Positions 44,848 to 56,795 of a stretch of 64,000 nt of DNA are shown piece after piece (the first letter of the stretch is position 1; every line of letters begins with the position of its first letter). The position numbers were made by a program, and so were the translations under genes. The stretch is from Diphasiastrum complanatum (Eukaryota; Streptophyta; Lycopodiopsida; Lycopodiales; Lycopodiaceae), in contig CM055097.1 in assembly GCA_029204225.1 (NCBI GenBank), positions 52,756,592-52,820,591 on the forward strand. Direction: 5' to 3'. The notes under the pieces were generated by a model, which did not search any database, was not told the origin of the DNA, and saw nothing but the letters and a program-made list of their open reading frames with translations.

Positions 44848-44911
<64 letters not shown>
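44545..44911. repeat. Two (TC)n tracts
   Basis: TC dinucleotides at 44545-44577 and 44851-44911, separated by AT-rich sequence. Confidence 0.95.
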
Positions 44912-44914
<3 letters not shown>

Positions 44915-45517
44915 GATTTTTCACCTAATACTTTAGAAAACCCTAAAGTAGGATTTTATAAAACCCTAAAAGTGAGGTGCCCAATCACGCTTGCTAAATC
45001 CCATTTTCTCCATCATTGGGGACGTTCTTATGTGCTTAGAAAAGCTGTCTTCAAGTAGGAAATGTCCTTCCTAGTCTCTTTAGCTAGAAGGTATTTGAAT
45101 TGTAAGCATTTCATATCCTCTAATAGAATTACATTATTAGTATTTAGTGAATCTTGATAACACAACTTGTACTCCAAAAATTGATTAGTAATTTGTTAAT
45201 GTTAGGATTGTCAATCCTGTTATTATATGGTTACAATAGTAGAACTCATTGGTACCAACAATAACATTGCCGAACTCTGTCAAAATTGATTCATTTCACA
45301 CATTTTCCAATTCAACAAATTTCTAACTACCTTTTCCATAAAATTTCAGTTATACCCTTTTCTACAATGCTAGTATAAAACAAAAGAAACCCTTCAAAAA
45401 ATTTCACCTCCTTAATATTTGACTACTCCGATAAACTTAAGAATGTTCTAACTATCAAAATTCTATCTTTGATGAGATCAAAGTAATGTGGACTTGTTGT
45501 AAATACTTGTACATACC

Positions 45518-45856
45518 ATAGTTGCACGGAAACGTGTTTCTGGATTCAGAATCGCTGGAAAAAAAAAAACAGATCTCAAAAAATCAATAGGGATTGACAG
45601 AATCCAGTAGGAATTGATGCACCTAAATTGGACCACACTGTACCCGAAACATTCGGCAACCTACATAAATGTACTGCCCTTAATTAATGCTTTAATTTGA
45701 TACCCATATTGTCCACAAAAGTAAAATAAAAAAGATTAAAGAAAAAACGTTTCTGAGAAACGCTGTCCCAAACCAGAACGCGTTTCAGAAACTCGTTTCT
45801 GAACGCGTTTCTCAACGCGTTTCTGGACGTGTTTCTAGAAACGCAGTGCAACTATG
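45518..45856. mobile_element. hAT-type MITE
   Basis: 339 bp with perfect 11-bp terminal inverted repeats CATAGTTGCAC (45518-45528) and GTGCAACTATG (45846-45856), flanked by an exact 8-bp duplication GTACATAC (45510-45517 and 45857-45864). The 8-bp duplication and CANNG-type end are typical of hAT elements. It has no ORF, and the right half is made of GAAACGCGTTTCTGAA-like repeats. It would need a transposase in trans. Confidence 0.92.
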
Positions 45857-45864
45857 GTACATAC

Positions 45865-47770
45865 TTGTAAATAAGTTAATCTGCTGAAATCTGACAGTCC
45901 AGAATTGAAATAGAATCTTGATTCTCAGGGTCAAAATAGAATTTCGATTCATAGGCTCCAAATGCAAAATGCGACCACTGTAGCAAAGGATCTAAATACA
46001 GGGTCGTAATAGACTTCGATCTTCAGGGTCGAAATACAAATTGTGGGACACTGTAGCAGAGTGGAATGCGACATTATTCTCTGGGGAACAGAGCCAATGC
46101 CACTGCAGACTTTAACGCATTAATGCACAGCTATAAATAGATGTAATTCATCAATTACATTTGATTGATGATGATGACGTTGTTGTTGTAGCAAATTATT
46201 TAATGAATTAGGATCACGATCTATTAAGATCGAAATAAGTAGCCTACATATTAAAATTAAGCAAGAAAATTTAAACTTGTGAAGTATAAACCAAAACCAA
46301 GAGGTAATAATATAAAACTTTTTTGACTGATATTCTTCTTTTTTGATATTCTCTTGTTGATGATAGAATATGACTATTTGTGTTGATCACTCACTTTTTT
46401 TTGTTTGCTTTTACCTTTTTACTTTTCTACCTATCAAGTCAATATGGGACCAATGGGACAAATAATCTAGGGACATTAGAAGGAGGTCATTGCATCTCCT
46501 CTTTGATTGCATCTCTCTTAGAGTATTTGTGCTATTATTCTAGTGCAAGGTGTGTTCTCTCTCCCTCCTCTCAGTCTTTCTTATGGTGAATGAATGTTGT
46601 GTGCTCCGATCTTCAAAATCCTAGAAATCTTGCACTGATGATATGGCAACCTCATTGCAAACAAGTTATGAGCTGAATTTTCTTAACAAGTTTTTGTTTG
46701 GAGGTGTCTTGTATCCAAGTAAAAGCATGGTCTAACATGTTTGGCACAACTTGGGTAGATAGTTGTTGACTTTCTATCAATTCTTTGCGTGTAGGTTGGA
46801 TTGCGGTTGTTGCTTTCTCCTACCTCTTCAAACATTGTGTTACGATCTGCTTGGTATGTGATTCGATAAACTTAATCCAGCAAATGCTCGCTCTTTCAAG
46901 TGAAGTGAGCGTAGGCCATACTGCTTGCCTTCTAGTTCAAGCATCTAGATTATAATCTATTCATTATCATTTGTCTAAGACTTAATGCTCTTTGTTTGAA
47001 ACTTGAAAGTATTGGAACAATTTGAATGTAGTCTTTCGAATAGTAGCTTAATTTTGGTTGGTTCAAGCCATATTTTTGTAAAGCTTACTAAGTTGGAAAC
47101 CTATTATTGATGACATATAGCATCATGACGGGAACGTGGCATTTTTGACATTCCCAAGTTTGGGCCCATGCGAACACTTGTTTGGAAATGTGGCAGTTGG
47201 GAACAAGTGCCCAAGACATGCTAACACACATTGTTACGCTTTCCAAAAAGACCCAAAAATCAGCAAATTACAAGAAAACGTAATAAAATACTTTGTTTAA
47301 ATTTGAAACTCAAATATCTATAAACCTTAAGTCATAAGTGCATGCAAATGGTTTGGTATGTAGTACATGTATGCATTGGGCGTTTTGGGATTTTGGCCCG
47401 AAACTCTGCCCCGAAACATTTATTTATTTTTTCCACTATGGGATTCAAATAGCAGGAAATTTTATGGGGGATCTTATGGTAATTTTTTGAAATTTTTTGA
47501 AACACTACAGAGACCATGTTTTTGTCAAATACTATTAATTGTATCGGCCCTATTTTTGCTGGATACTATGCACATTGTACAATAGGTAGGAAATTGTTGG
47601 AAAGCCAATGAAATTGTTGGAGTTCAGGAGAGCCAGTGAAATTGTCGGAAAGCCAGCGATGGTTTTTCTTTTATTAAATTATTGCAATTTTTTCTAAAAC
47701 TTAAATTTTTTTTTTTTGGTTTTTAACACCCAAAAAATAGATTTATATATTGTTTTAAATAATTTATATA
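45865..47770. other. No gene recognised
   Basis: AT-rich non-coding sequence. Two related phrases (tctaaATACAGGGTCgtaatag and similar) near 45920-46030 hint at a small degenerate repeat. Confidence 0.5.
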
Positions 47771-47771
47771 C

Positions 47772-47777
<6 letters not shown>

Positions 47778-47827
<50 letters not shown>
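47778..47827. repeat. (TA)n microsatellite
   Basis: About 50 bp of TA dinucleotides directly left of the GC-rich repeat. A second short (TA)n is at 48056-48079. Confidence 0.95.
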
Positions 47828-47829
<2 letters not shown>

Positions 47830-48055
47830 AAGTGGACCCTAGACGCGAACGCGCGTCCGGGCGCGGACGTGCCAGGGGCGTGTTCGGGGGTGGACGCGTC
47901 CACCTTTTTTTAAAAAAATTAATTTTTTTTTAGTGTTAATTAGTGCTAAAAAAAAAAAATGGACGCGTTTAACCCCGCGTCTGGGGGTCGAATGTGTCCG
48001 GGTTCGGACGCCGGATGCAGATTGCCCGCGTCCGACCCGGATCCTCATGTCTGAA
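47828..48055. repeat. GC-rich GGACGCG repeat between two (TA)n runs
   Basis: Contains many GGACGCG/CGCGTCC motifs in an AT-rich setting and starts with TCTAAGTGGACCCTAGACGCG-like sequence shared with 21655-21735. The two GC-rich halves are separated by A/T runs (47907-47960). Confidence 0.65.
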
Positions 48056-48092
48056 TTATATATATATATATATATATATCATAGAATCACAT

Positions 48093-48180
48093 GGTACCGC
48101 CATTATAGTACCGCTGGTACCATAATGGTGGTACCGCGGTTATGGTGCCGCCCTGGGATCCCTGGTACCAGGGCGGCACC
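48093..48180. repeat. Twin adjacent hairpins
   Basis: Hairpin A: GGTACCGCCATTAT (48093-48106) with ATAATGGTGGTACC (48122-48135), 13 of 14 pairs. Hairpin B: GGTGCCGCCCTG (48144-48155) with CAGGGCGGCACC (48169-48180), perfect. Confidence 0.88.
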
Positions 48181-49141
48181 AGTATATAATATTTTTTATT
48201 ATAATTCAGAACCGGAGCCACCCGCCCCCGCTGTAGCCCCTGCCCCCGCTGTCGAGCTGGATTTGTATGAGCAGATTGGAATGAACTTCACACAACGACA
48301 GCTCATCACCAAGAGGCAGATCGGGCTAACCAGGAGGCAGAGCGAGAGCGACAGAACAATGCACCTGACGAGGGCGAGGAGTCAGTGGAGGATCTGTAAG
48401 AATGTTTAGAATAGATAGGGTCTAGCCGTATGTGGCTGACTGTTGTTATGTATATTTCGGCAGTAGATGAGGCAACATTTAGTGTCTAACATAGTGTAAA
48501 GAACAGCCCCAACTGTATATGGCGGAATACGTATTGTTATTTTGATACATCTGATGAATTAATGTATAGTGTGTTTTTTGTGCAACGCGTGCCTGGTGTA
48601 ATGCAATGTAATGTATGTGTTTATGAAATGCTATCAGGGGGGGTGTATTTCTGTGAAGTGCATATGCTATCAATCTCTGCAGTTGAAACTAATTGAAAAT
48701 ACGATTCACACACGCACATACAATTCGAAATAAAACTGAAAACAGAGCATCACATTTACAAATCGACAAATACACAATGTGCAACAGATATAATATGTAA
48801 AATGGTCTGAATACAGTGTTCGACCATCTGGCCGCCAAACATGGAACATGATATCAAACTGCTAAAAATAAAATAACAGAGCCACAATCAATGCTCTGGC
48901 TCTGACTCACACAAATGCTCCGGAGACAACTCAGGGCCTCAAGCTGACTCTTGCAACCGATATCTATGCCTGTTTGGAACTGGCATGGGCTGTGCATCCG
49001 AGGATCCACATCCTCCCAATCTGCCTCTGCATCAGCCCCCAAGCAAGCCAAACCAACTAGACCTGCTTTAGCTAAATGTGACTGTGTATCTCTAGCTGTA
49101 CCTGGAGCCCTGCGAGGTCGTCCTCTCTTCCTTGGCTGTTT
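48181..49141. other. Unassigned flank of the hAT ORF
   Basis: A plus-strand stretch at 48210-48400 has coding-like composition (PAPAV repeats, then acidic and glutamine-rich frames) but no motif I recognise. From 49141 down to about 48900 the minus strand reads on from the hAT stop as KQPRKRGRPRRAPG and DADWEDVDP-like tail residues. Confidence 0.4.
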
Positions 49142-50298
49142 CTATGCTTTGCCTTTCTTGTTCGGTGCACCCTTGGGCCTTCCTGGTCTCTTGCGGACGA
49201 GAAAAGTCACCAGGAAGAGGGCCTCACGGACGATGGCTCTAACCCAGGGAAGTGCACCTATGTCCCCCATGAGAAGGTCTATGCCGTGCGTTGCACAAGG
49301 GGTATGGACAATGTGAGGGAACTCGGCCTCTAGCAGGATACCCATCTGAACGCAGTTGGTGGCATTGTCCATCACCACCGTAACGATATGCTGGGGGCCT
49401 ATGGACAGGATGGAAGACCTGATGACATCGTACATGAACTCTGCAGATATGACTCTCCCCCCCCGGCTGCAATCCACGGCCCTCAAAAACTGTGCGCCCA
49501 TGCAGCTGGAGACCAAGATGTTGAGGATCGGCCTTCTTTTGACATCAGTCCAGCCATCGGACATGATGCTGCAACCGTATGTGGCCCAGTGGCGGCGTAG
49601 AGGCTCCATCTCTCTAGACAAGGACTCGACCCTATCTCTCAGCATGTGTGTGTGGACAACCTCTGAACTAGGGACTCTCCAGCTAGGGCTGACAGACTGT
49701 GCAAGGCGGAAGGCCCTTCTGAAGGGCTCAGAGTCGGTGATGGCAAATGGAAGGTTCAACTCATAAATCAGACTGGCCACGGCTTGTGTGGCCTCTCTGT
49801 CCATGTGCGGCTGATGCACGCCGTGAATGTTCTGCTGCCTAAGAACTCTCCCAGCTGGGCGACAAGTAGCGGACCTCCAACATGGTGCACCAACCGTGAT
49901 GGGAATGGATGATGACGCGACAGGCTGGGCACTAGTGGATGCATTGGCTGTAGACGTGGAATGGGGAGAGTGGGATGCACTGGCAGGGATGGGTGCAGCA
50001 GCATAAGTGGGGTGCACTGGTGGAGGGGCAACATCTGGCATGGGATACAAAAACTGCTGGCTAGGGAGGTCATCCGGATGGGAAGGGTGGGAGGAAGGGA
50101 TTTCCTCAACATCCTCGAAGGCCTCGTCCCTAGCATCCTTGGCCTGCTCGGGTGGCGGAGAGTTCATGAGAAAGTTGTAAATTGGGGGAGTGCGAGCAAC
50201 AGGAGGTGGTGGTGGAACCGTAGTGGCAACTGGCGGACGCGAGGGGACGGGTTCCACCGGAATGGGTGCAGATGGGGGTGCGTGTGGCGGAATTGTCT
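49142..50298 (-). pseudogene. hAT transposase ORF, DUF659 part (split from 56796-57196)
   Basis: About 385 codons from the gypsy insertion point to the stop. A proline-rich linker is followed by the hAT catalytic core of the DUF659 type: MSDGWTDVKRRPILN (first Asp), VVMDNATNCVQMG (second Asp), FPHIVHTPCATHGIDLLMGD. After IVREALFLVTF the sequence jumps to an AT-hook-like tail (VRKRPGRPKGAPNKKGKA), so the catalytic Glu region and the dimerisation domain are missing. The reading frame is continuous with the BED-finger exon at 56796-57196 once the gypsy element and one GAGGG copy are taken away. The transposase would cut at hAT terminal repeats, but this copy lacks essential parts. Confidence 0.85.
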
Positions 50299-50303
50299 GA
50301 GGG
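50299..50303. repeat. Target-site duplication GAGGG (left copy)
   Basis: Matches 56791-56795. The flanking hAT reading frame confirms the duplication. Confidence 0.9.
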
Positions 50304-50705
50304 AGTTATGGACTCAGCTCATTACATTCGCCATGTCCATTTACATTTACTTTACTTTATGCATAGGTAGGCTTTGGGCCCTATTATTGACATTTAGACC
50401 ATATTATTGGCCTTGGGCCCTATGATTCACTATATTGGTTATTTGGTCATATTACTGAGAGTGGGGGCCTTCTTGGAGGGCGCACTATTTTCCCTCTCAG
50501 TTTGGCCCTAGCCACTGGAAGCTTCCTTTTAGGGCTTCCTCTTGGCTATAAGTAGGGATTCTGTGTCATTTGTTACTTGGCTTATGATATGATCTCCTTC
50601 TTTAGTCTCTTTAAGCTTTCTCTCTCCTACTTTCTAGGGTTAAGTCTTGCTTATGTGATGCTTTCATAGACTAAATCTAGATCAGCCGTGGCTACGTTCA
50701 TAACT
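50304..50705 (+). repeat. 5' LTR of the young chromovirus
   Basis: 402 bp with inverted ends AGTTATG...CATAACT instead of TG...CA. A TATA-like CTATAAGTA lies near 50550. Confidence 0.93.
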
Positions 50706-51642
50706 TCACCATTTTTCAGCCGGATCTTCAGCATTTCTCCACACTTGTCTTGCAGATTTTCACGACGAATCGGAGGAGGACAGGCGCCCACTTGCTGCCC
50801 ATTTCTAGCGCCCTCTTGCTGGCTGCCTACTGCTGCATTTTCAGCCTTTTTCCTCCCCTATTTTGGGCGCCCTACTGCCTCCTATTTGCTGCCCTATTGG
50901 GCGCCCTCATGCTTGCTGACCAGTGCCCTACTGCTCCTTCCTTTGCTGAAAATTTCCGCTTTTTGCTGCCCCTATTCGCCACCTTCCATCAGCCACTCCT
51001 AGCGCCCTACCAACCCATCTTTTTGATCCAATTTTTTTTTGCCGTTTACTACCTCTCTTGGACGCCCACACTCCACCATAGCTGGCGCCCTACATCCGCC
51101 TCAATTTCAGCTCACCCTCCTACACTGCTGTCTGTGTTCGCAACCCTACCCCGGACAATACAAACACGCCTAGATGCTTAGAAAGCCACTCCCACCCAAC
51201 TTCATCGCGCATCGGGATTGCTCCCCGTCTTTATCGCAAACTTTTTTTTTCCCTTGAAGGGCGATCTCTGATTTTTTAGCCTTGTTTCCTCGCTGCCCAT
51301 ACCTCCTTTTTGTTATCACTTCCTTTCCTTGGCTGCTCCCTTTCCAGCCCCATAGTCCATTATTGTTTCCCATACTTTTACCCACCGTTTACTCCACGTT
51401 GTCGGGCCCTTAGCATCTTTTTTGGAGGCTGCCCGGTACCTCGACATATCGTCGCTATTTTTCAGCTCACTTCCGGTTGCGGTTACGAGGTATTTCTTAC
51501 TTAGTTGTCCTTTCCGTTCATCTTACGTCGCGCGTTCTATTGTGTCTTTTCATTGGCGTGCCCGTTGTGACGACTTATGTCCTCTCCTTCAGTTCGTCCA
51601 ATTGTTTAGCACCTTTATTTTCTCGCTTACTTTTTCTTCCTC
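50706..51642 (+). other. Chromovirus leader with recurrent GCGCCC motifs
   Basis: About 940 bp, pyrimidine-rich. GCGCCC followed by C/T-rich sequence recurs about seven times between 50770 and 51090. No recognisable coding domain. Confidence 0.65.
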
Positions 51643-52530
51643 ATGGCTAGCTCACCCACTACACCTGCGAGTCATTCCGGAGCTTTAGATGAACAGTTTG
51701 CTGATATGTGTGACTCTCTTACTCTCCTCAGTAGTCGTTTCGACCAAAGGATGACCGGTTTTACCACTCTACAGACCGGCTTTGCCACTATGCAGTCACA
51801 GATTGATTCCTTACAGCCACATGGACCTGGCAAAGCCCCTGTTCATTCATCATTTGGGTCTCCATTTGGACTTCCATCCTCGTCTACTTCCTTTGGCGGT
51901 GGGCCTCATTTTCCACCTAACCCACCACCCGGTTTTCCACGTCCTACAGCTCCCGAGTCACATTTTCCACGACATCTAGCTCCTGAGCCACATTTTGCTC
52001 GAGATTTTCGTGATCGGGTACAGCTTGCCACCTATTCTGGTTCCTCTGACGGGAACTTGTTAGAGAATTGGTTTGCAAAGCTTGATACTTATTTTCAGAT
52101 TTACCCTAAGACTGATCCTCAGAAGATCCAGTTAGTCGCCTTACATTTAGATGGACGTGCTGCCACTTGGTGGCGGGTCTACCGACTTGACCCTGATCGG
52201 GACGGTCTCCAGTTATGGCCTACCTTTCGTCGTGATCTTCATCATGCTATGATTGACCCTCAGTGGCTGAGCCGCCAGCGTGATATATTCCGTATTCTTA
52301 CTCAGACTGGTGATCTTTCTTCCTATACAGATCAGTTTATGGACCTTTCCTACCTCTTTACAGATCTTCAGCCCACCGAGCTTATTTCTCGCTACATTGC
52401 TGGACTTCGTGGTGCTCTACGATACGATGTCTCTTCTTTCCGTCCACCCACACTTGTTGAGGCCATGTCCCTTGCTAGTACTTTACAGCATAAGTACCCT
52501 GATCTGCTCCCTTTCGCTTTTCCCGACCCC
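51643..52530 (+). CDS. Gag, N-terminal and capsid-like part
   Basis: Open frame from MASSPTTPASHSGALDEQF. A proline/glycine/phenylalanine-rich segment (residues about 60-120) precedes the retrotransposon gag domain (NLLENWFAKLDTYF, VALHLDGRAATWWRVYRL, QFMDLSYLFTDLQ, YIAGLRGALRYDV). The frame stays open to 52761, but beyond about 52530 it reads leucine-rich nonsense. The true zinc-knuckle region continues in another frame, so a one-base indel lies near 52520-52540. Gag would assemble the particle. Confidence 0.9.
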
Positions 52531-55328
52531 GTCCATCTCTTTCACCTCTACCATCTTCGGCCCCATCTGCCCCATCCACCGTCGTCCCGACCTCTTCTCT
52601 TACTTCTCCCGCTCCTCGCCCTCCGCCTCCTCGTCCTGCTTTTGTCCGACGTTACACGTCTGCAAAGTTCGCTGACATTCAACAGAAGCGTCTTTGCTTT
52701 CGTTGTAAGAGTCCTGACCACATTGCCCGTGATTGCCGCCAGCCCCTGCCTACTACTTTAGCTGTTTTCTACCATGAGGGCACTACCCCAGATGAGTCCG
52801 ATATCTACATTCATATATCTGATGAGCCTGATCTATCTCCTGAGCCTTCTACTAATTTACTTCCTGCTACTTGCCATGCTCAGCTTGCTTATGCTACCTG
52901 GACAGGGTGCCCCGGTCCTCGCTCCATTCGGCTACGTGTGCGCATTACTGGTCGTGAGTATATTGCTTTAGTTGATACCGGCAGCACTCATTCCTTTATC
53001 AGCAGTTATGTTCTCAGCCAGATACGCGCTTCACCTATTCCTGCTCCACAGCCTCTCACAGTCGAGGTTGCCAGTTCTCACTCATTTCCTAGTTCTCAGA
53101 TGTTTTAGGGATTATCCTACCGCATTGGTGATTTTTCTGGACAGGCAGATCTTTATATCATTCCTCTGGAGCGCTATGACCTTATCCTTGGTGCTGATTG
53201 GTTTGCTTCATTGGGAGCGGTTACTTTGGACCTGGCTCAACAGACATTGACATTTGTTCATGATGCAGTGACCCACTCACTTGCTGGTATTGATTCTCAG
53301 GCAGATTTCCAGCTGATCAGTGGGAAGCAGTTTATCCGCAGCCTACCTAAGGCTCATTGTGCAGCTTTATTATGTGTTCAGCGTGCTGCAGCAGATTCTC
53401 CAGTGACTACCTCTCCTCCAGCAGCTGTTCCTCAGGTGATCTCTGACTTATTACATCAGTATGCATTTGTCTTTTCAGAACCTACGACACTACCACCATT
53501 ACGTGATGTGAACCACCATATTGATTTGCGTCTTGGTTCTGCTCCTCCCTCCCGGCCTCCTTACCGTATGTCTAAGTCTGAGCGTGATGAGGTTGAGCTT
53601 CAGATTACTGCTTTACTAGATCAGGGCCTTATTGTTCCTAGTCACAGTCATTTTGGTGCCCCTGTTCTCCTTGTCAGTAAGAAAGATGGTTCCAAACGCC
53701 TCTGCATTGATTATCGTGCCCTCAATAAGTTGACCATCCGTAACCAGTATCCTATTCCTCACATGGATGATCTCTTTGACCAGTTAGGCACCTCTCATCT
53801 TTTCTCTAAGATAGACTTACGTTCCGGCTATCACCAGATTAGGATGCATCCTTCGGACGAACACAAGACTGCGTTTCGTACCCATCTTGGTTTGTATGAG
53901 TTTCGTGTTCTTCCTTTTGGTGTTACTAATGGTCCACCTACGTTCCAGAATGTGATGAATAACATCATGCGTCCTCTCCTTGGTCGTTGTGTTTTAGTTT
54001 ATTTTGATGATATTCTTGTTTCTAGTAAGACTCTTGATGAGCATGTGTTACATCTTTCATCTGTTTTTCAATTGCTTGTTCATCACCAGTTGTTTGCTAA
54101 ACTTTCTAAGTGTTCCTTTGCTGTTGTTGAGATTGAGTTTTTAGGATTTCTCATTTGTGATGGTCGTATTCGTTTGGACCCTCATAAGGTTCGGGCAATC
54201 GCTGATTGGCCTGTTCCCACAGATGTCCACCATGTTCGTATGTTTCTTGGTCTCGCTACTCACCTTCGTCGTCCTGTTCCTCACTTTGCCACTGTGGCTG
54301 CCCCTCTTCATGCCCTTTTGAAGAAGTCTAGTGCCTTTGTTTGGACTTCTGATTGTCAGTTCGCCTTTGACACTCTTCGTCGTGCTGTTGTGGAGGCCTC
54401 TGTCCTGTGTTTACCACAGTTTGATCAGAAATTTATTATTGAGACCGATGCTAGTAATGTTGGTTTGGGTGCCTTGCTTCGTCAGTCTCAATGTATTATT
54501 GCTTATGAGTCGCGTCGTTTACGCTCTTATGAGCAACGTTATTCTGTCCATGAGAAAGAGCTTCTTGCCATTATCTATGCTCTTAAGAAGTGGCGCCATT
54601 ACCTGTACCGTGTTCCTTTTGATATCGTTACTGATCATCAGTCCTTACGTTATCTCTTCTCCCAGCTTAGTGATCGTCAGTTTCGTTGGTTGCAGTTTTT
54701 ACAATCTTTTGATTTTTCTATTTTGTATCGTTCTGGTCGTGCTAACACTGCTGCTGACGCATTGTTTAGACTTCCTGCTTTATTGAATACCCTTGTTGCC
54801 ACGATCCCTTCTTGGTTTGATGATCTTTCATCTGCTTATCTTACATGTTCTGATTTTCGTGATGTTTATAGTTCTGTTCCACCTATGTCGTCTTCACCTC
54901 ATCAGGCTTATTCCATTGTTGACCACCGTCTTTATCGTTATGGTTCTCTTTGTATTCCTAGTTCTTTGGGTATCCGTTCTCAGTTGTTGTCGGATGCTCA
55001 TTCGTCCCCAGTTGGGGGTCATTTTGGTTTTCAGAAGTCTTATGCTCGTCTTAAGGATCATTTCTATTGGCCATCCCTTAGGAAAGAGCTTGTTGTACTT
55101 ATTCGTACCTGTCCTTTCTGCTTACGTAATAAGTACTCCCGTGCTAAGTCCGCTGGTTTGCTTCAGAGTTGGCCTATTCCTCACCGCCAGTGGACTGATA
55201 TTTCTATGGACTTCCTCATTGGCCTTCCCCGCACCCGTCGTGGTCACGATTCATGTATGGTGGTAGTTGACAGGTTCTCGAAACAGGCACATTTCATACC
55301 CGTCCGTAGTACTATCACAGCAGAGTAG
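52531..55328 (+). CDS. Zinc knuckle, protease, RT, RNase H and integrase start (one internal TAG)
   Basis: One frame with a single TAG at 53106. Order: CCHC knuckle CFRCKSPDHIARDC (about 52690-52735), protease VDTGSTHSFI (about 52973-53005) and YDLILGADW, RT with [29 protein letters not shown] (catalytic FDD near 54005), RNase H (TDASNVGLG, TDHQSLRYLF, DALFRLP where DALSRLP is usual), integrase finger (HSSPVGGHFG, CPFC) and the first catalytic Asp (SMDFLIGLP). The ORF proper from 53211 is 705 codons. The TAG at 55326 stops it inside the integrase core. The enzymes would make and insert cDNA. Confidence 0.93.
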
Positions 55329-56344
55329 TGTGCACGCTTGTTCCTTTCAGAGATATTTCGCCTACATGGGTTTCCTCGTACTATCCTTTCTGATCGGGAT
55401 AGTAAGTTTACATCATTGTTCTGGACAGAGCTTATGCGTATATTGGATGTACAACTTTTTATGGGGTCTGCTTATCATTCTACTTCTGATGGGCAGTCTG
55501 AGGTTCTTAACAAGATCCTTGAGGATTATTTGCGCCATTTTGTTACTCCTTCAGGGAAGGATTGGGATCAGCACTTATGTTTGGCAGAGTATAGCTATAA
55601 CAGCTCTGTTAGTACCAGCACCGGCGTTGCACCATTCTTATTATTTCATGGTTATGCACCTCTTTTACCTGGTATTCCTCTTCCTCCTGAGGATACACCT
55701 GTGACACTGTCTTCATTTCTATCAGGTGCTCGCGAGTTTATTCTCCAGGCCAGTTCTCATTTGCAGCAGGTCCAACAGCGTTATCAGGCTTCAGTTATCG
55801 TCATCGACGTCATGTTGAGTTTCATGTTGGTGATATGGTATATCTACGCGTATGGTTTGCACGTCATCATTTTATTCAGGGCCATGCTTCTACTGAGAAG
55901 CTTGCACCACGTTATTATGGGCCTTATTGTATATTGGAGGTTCTTAGTCCAGTTACATATCGTCTTCAGCTTCCTGCTTCCACACGTGCCTGTGATATAT
56001 TCCATGTCAGTTTATTACGTGCTGCTATTGAGGATGATGCTCCTCGTGATGCTGAGTTTCCTACTGCACCGGATCTCTTTCCTTTATTACCTGCTGCTAT
56101 CCTTCAGGTGCGTTTGTATCATAGTCGACGCCGCCGGCAGATTCAGTTCCTAGTCCAGTGGGATGGTCGTCCTGTTGAGGAGGCCACATGGGAGCCTATT
56201 GATGTCTTTTATCATACACCGTCACTTGCGGATCAGGCTCGTGCTCTTGTCGCACTTGTTGATTCCTCTACATCAGCTGTTGCTCCAGTTGTTACTACAC
56301 CATATGCTGTTCCAGTTGATCCTCCAGGGCTTGCTGTTACTTGA
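55329..56344 (+). pseudogene. Integrase C-terminal half and chromodomain
   Basis: After the TAG the frame continues with the second catalytic Asp (LSDRDSKF) and Glu (DGQSEVLNK). A frameshift near 55790-55835 leads to the GPY module (APRYYGPYCILEV, VSPVTYRL-type) and a chromodomain (FLVQWDGRPVEEATWE, about 56147-56195). The C-terminus ends at 56344, just before the PPT-like GGGGAG and the LTR. Confidence 0.9.
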
Positions 56345-56388
56345 TCCAGTCCTTTATGGCAGTTGGGTCTTATTTTTGTGTCGGGGAG

Positions 56389-56790
56389 AGTTATGGACTC
56401 GGCTCATTACATTCGCCATGTCCATTTACATTTACTTTACTTTATGCATAGGCAGGCTTTGGGCCCTATTATTGACATTTAGACCATATTATTGGCCTTG
56501 GGCCCTATGATTCACTATATTGGTTATTTGGTCATATTACTGAGAGTGGGGGCCTTCTTGGAGGGTGCACTATTTTCCCTCTCAGTTTGGCCCTAGCCAC
56601 TGGAAGCTTCCTTTTAGGGCTTCCTCTTGGCTATAAGTAGGGATTCTGTGTCATTTGTTACTTGGCTTATGATATGATCTCCTTCTTTAGTCTCTTTAAG
56701 CTTTCTCTCTCCTGCTTTCTAGGGTTAAGTCTTGCTTATGTGATGCTTTCATAGACTAAATCTAGATCAGCCGTGGCTACGTTCATAACT
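56389..56790 (+). repeat. 3' LTR of the young chromovirus
   Basis: 402 bp, same AG...CT ends, followed by GAGGG (56791-56795). Confidence 0.93.
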
Positions 56791-56795
56791 GAGGG

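Larger units (their letters stand above)
50304..56790 (+). mobile_element. Young Ty3/gypsy chromovirus with AG...CT LTR ends
   Basis: 6487 bp bounded by 402-bp LTRs (50304-50705, 56389-56790) and GAGGG duplications, inserted in a hAT ORF. LTRs differ at 4 positions by eye (about 1%). Internal order: leader, gag, zinc knuckle, protease, RT, RNase H, integrase, chromodomain. Defects as read: a frameshift in gag near 52530, TAG at 53106, TAG at 55326, and a frameshift near 55790. The primer site after the left LTR (TCACCATTTTTC) does not match initiator Met tRNA. Confidence 0.95.

Noticed and set aside
49961-50425. 154-codon plus-strand ORF
   Set aside because: Shadow of the hAT ORF on the minus strand running into the LTR.
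54331-55266. Leucine-rich ORFs that look membrane-like
   Set aside because: Frame-shifted shadows of the chromovirus RT and integrase, whose T-rich codons give leucine, valine and phenylalanine in the next frame.
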